Positions 63,135 to 64,000 of a DNA stretch of 64,000 nucleotides are shown here, one piece after another (positions within the stretch are counted from its first letter, which is position 1; the number at the start of each line of letters is the position of its first letter). The notes beneath the pieces were generated by a model. That model searched no databases and was not told where the DNA came from. It saw only the letters and a program-made list of their open reading frames with translations. The position numbers and the translations under genes were made by a program. Source of the DNA: an uncultured Clostridium sp. GTDB lineage: Bacteria; Bacillota; Clostridia; Clostridiales; Clostridiaceae. The stretch is from positions 23,466 to 87,465 of the forward strand of contig CACZYK010000001.1 in the NCBI GenBank assembly GCA_902785295.1, written 5' to 3'.

Positions 63135-63212
63135 AGATTAAATATATTATTTTGTTCTTCCATTCTACCAAAACTCTAAGTCTTCTGGACAAAACAATAT
63201 ATTTATTCTACT
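63135..63212 (+). other. Hairpin with conserved loop (element 3) in the TerD leader
   Basis: Arms AAATATATTATTTTGTT and AAAACAATATATTT enclose TTCCATTCTACC and CTCTAAGTC. Loop resembles elements at 42965 and 55851 read on the same strand. It has no T tract, and sits 25 bases before the TerD start codon. Confidence 0.55.
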
Positions 63213-63238
63213 TTAACTAAATGAAAGGGGAATAAAAA

Positions 63239-63790
63239 ATGAGCATTAATTTAGAAAAAGGTTCAAAAATAAACCTAAGAAAGATTGATAAAACATTAAA
63301 AAACCTTAATTTATGCTTAGGCTGGGATACTCGTATGGACTTAGATGCCTTTGCAATACTTTTAGATGAAAACGATAAAATTATAAAAACTGTATGTTAT
63401 GCTAATAAATCATTTAATGGAGTTAGTTTAAGTGGAGACAACTTAACTGGTGAAGGTGATGGTGACGATGAAATAATATACATAAAATTAAATGAATTAC
63501 CTAAAAGTGTTAAGAAAATAAGCTTATTTGCTAACATATTTATGGCTATATTTACAACTTTTGAAGATGTTAATGGAGCCTTTGTAAGATTAGTTAATGG
63601 TGAAAATAATAAAGAATTAGCTAGATATGATTTAAATGATAAAGAAAGAAAATATTCTGCATTTCATTTTGCAAATGTCATAGTAAAAGATAATGAATTG
63701 GAATTTGAAATAGTTGGACGAGGCTTAAATGGAAGCATAAGTAAAGTTGAAAAATATATAAGAAATGGAAGTATTCCTTATAAATCTTAA
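63239..63790 (+). CDS. TerD-family protein
   Basis: A 183-residue calcium-binding stress protein of the TerD/CABP family: INLEKGSKINL start, LGWDTRMDLDAFAILLD and SGDNLTGEGDGDDEIIYIKL (acidic calcium-binding clusters), then FAIFTTF-like strands and RYDLNDKERKYSAFHFA. Linked to tellurite, phage and stress resistance in ter operons, but here it stands alone. Start ATG 63239 with AAAGGGG. A structured leader precedes it. Confidence 0.93.
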   Translation: MSINLEKGSKINLRKIDKTLKNLNLCLGWDTRMDLDAFAILLDENDKIIKTVCYANKSFNGVSLSGDNLTGEGDGDDEIIYIKLNELPKSVKKISLFANIFMAIFTTFEDVNGAFVRLVNGENNKELARYDLNDKERKYSAFHFANVIVKDNELEFEIVGRGLNGSISKVEKYIRNGSIPYKS

Positions 63791-63796
63791 ATATTT

Positions 63797-63830
63797 AAAA
63801 GGCAGATTACCTATATTAAGTCTGCCTTTT
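63797..63830 (+). terminator. Terminator of the TerD gene
   Basis: Stem AAAAGGCAGA/TCTGCCTTTT with a T tract. Confidence 0.9.
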
Positions 63831-63859
63831 TACTTTATTACATAATGTTCTTTATTTAA

Positions 63860-64000
63860 TTAAATTGCTCTTTTTTGACTTTTATAATTTGTCATAGATA
63901 CCTTTAAATTTTTTTCCTCACTTTCAACCATGAAAAAGGCTAAAGTTAATGGTATAAAACATAACCAAGCACCCTTTATAGCAAACATCTTATATCCTAT
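63860..64000 (-). CDS. Partial gene, C-terminus of a membrane protein
   Basis: A frame open at the window edge runs 46 codons on the minus strand to a stop at 63860-63862. It reads GAWLCFIPLTLAFFMVESEE (one membrane helix) followed by a short basic tail. It shares the TerD terminator region on the other strand. Family cannot be told from this fragment. Confidence 0.65.
   Translation of the reverse strand: MGYKMFAIKGAWLCFIPLTLAFFMVESEEKNLKVSMTNYKSQKRAI

Overview
The window is A+T-rich DNA with purine-rich, AGGAGG-led genes of the kind seen in low-GC Firmicutes. A GerMN sporulation-type lipoprotein, several genes of clostridial appearance, TTG/GTG starts and many hairpin-plus-T terminators point to a Clostridium-like anaerobe. 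No rRNA, tRNA, transposase or intact prophage was found. Both ends cut through genes.

Layout. (1) Positions 1-15860, minus strand: one long, tightly packed operon behind a consensus promoter (15832-15860). It encodes a NERD-nuclease/UvrD helicase, an AddB-like protein that keeps an iron-sulfur cysteine pattern but shows no nuclease motif, a SNF2 helicase, a RecQ-type helicase, a small protein and a large P-loop ATPase, then a further gene leaving the window. The last four match dpdE-dpdF-dpdG-dpdH of the 7-deazaguanine (Dpd) restriction system in order and type, but no modification gene is present here. This is the best candidate for an undescribed defence system. (2) 16120-19167: small accessory genes, including an alkyltransferase-like DNA-binding domain protein, two unknown proteins, an acetyltransferase and a short pyrophosphatase. 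(3) 19289-23091: a compact candidate RiPP cluster with a 36-residue precursor, an attenuator hairpin, a methyltransferase, a B12-type radical SAM enzyme and a SPASM radical SAM enzyme. (4) 23236-31320: three AAA-ATPase/PD-(D/E)XK (DUF1703-type) genes, one broken by an in-frame TGA, with fragments of others, surrounding a CRISPR array (8 repeats, 8 spacers, long leader) that has no cas genes nearby. An M50-like membrane protease and a Uma2-family protein follow.

(5) 31335-38648: a six-gene polyamine operon (speA, speE, carboxyspermidine dehydrogenase, decarboxylase, aguA, aguB) that can carry arginine to putrescine and spermidine. It is preceded by a strongly promoted, structured RNA of about 330 nt with its own terminator. 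(6) 38700-52000: mixed chromosomal genes: nitroreductase, kptA, GerMN lipoprotein, an NrtR-like NUDIX regulator, an ABC exporter, an AAA ATPase, a TPR protein and a SPFH/NfeD pair. An aminotransferase here is a pseudogene that has lost its PLP-lysine segment. (7) 52000-64000: NAD synthetase, a DEAD-box helicase, a holin-like protein, an acetyltransferase, a prohibitin-like protein, a frameshifted choloylglycine-hydrolase gene, an unusual permease/iron-alcohol-dehydrogenase fusion, a cytidylate-kinase-like gene with a terminator in its leader, and a TerD protein.

The intergenic DNA is rich in structure. A 36-bp motif recurs upstream of unrelated genes, a family of long hairpins shares a loop motif, and several terminators sit inside leaders. 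All assignments come from reading motifs by eye. No database search was run, so family names are recognitions, and functions given for uncharacterised systems are inferences.
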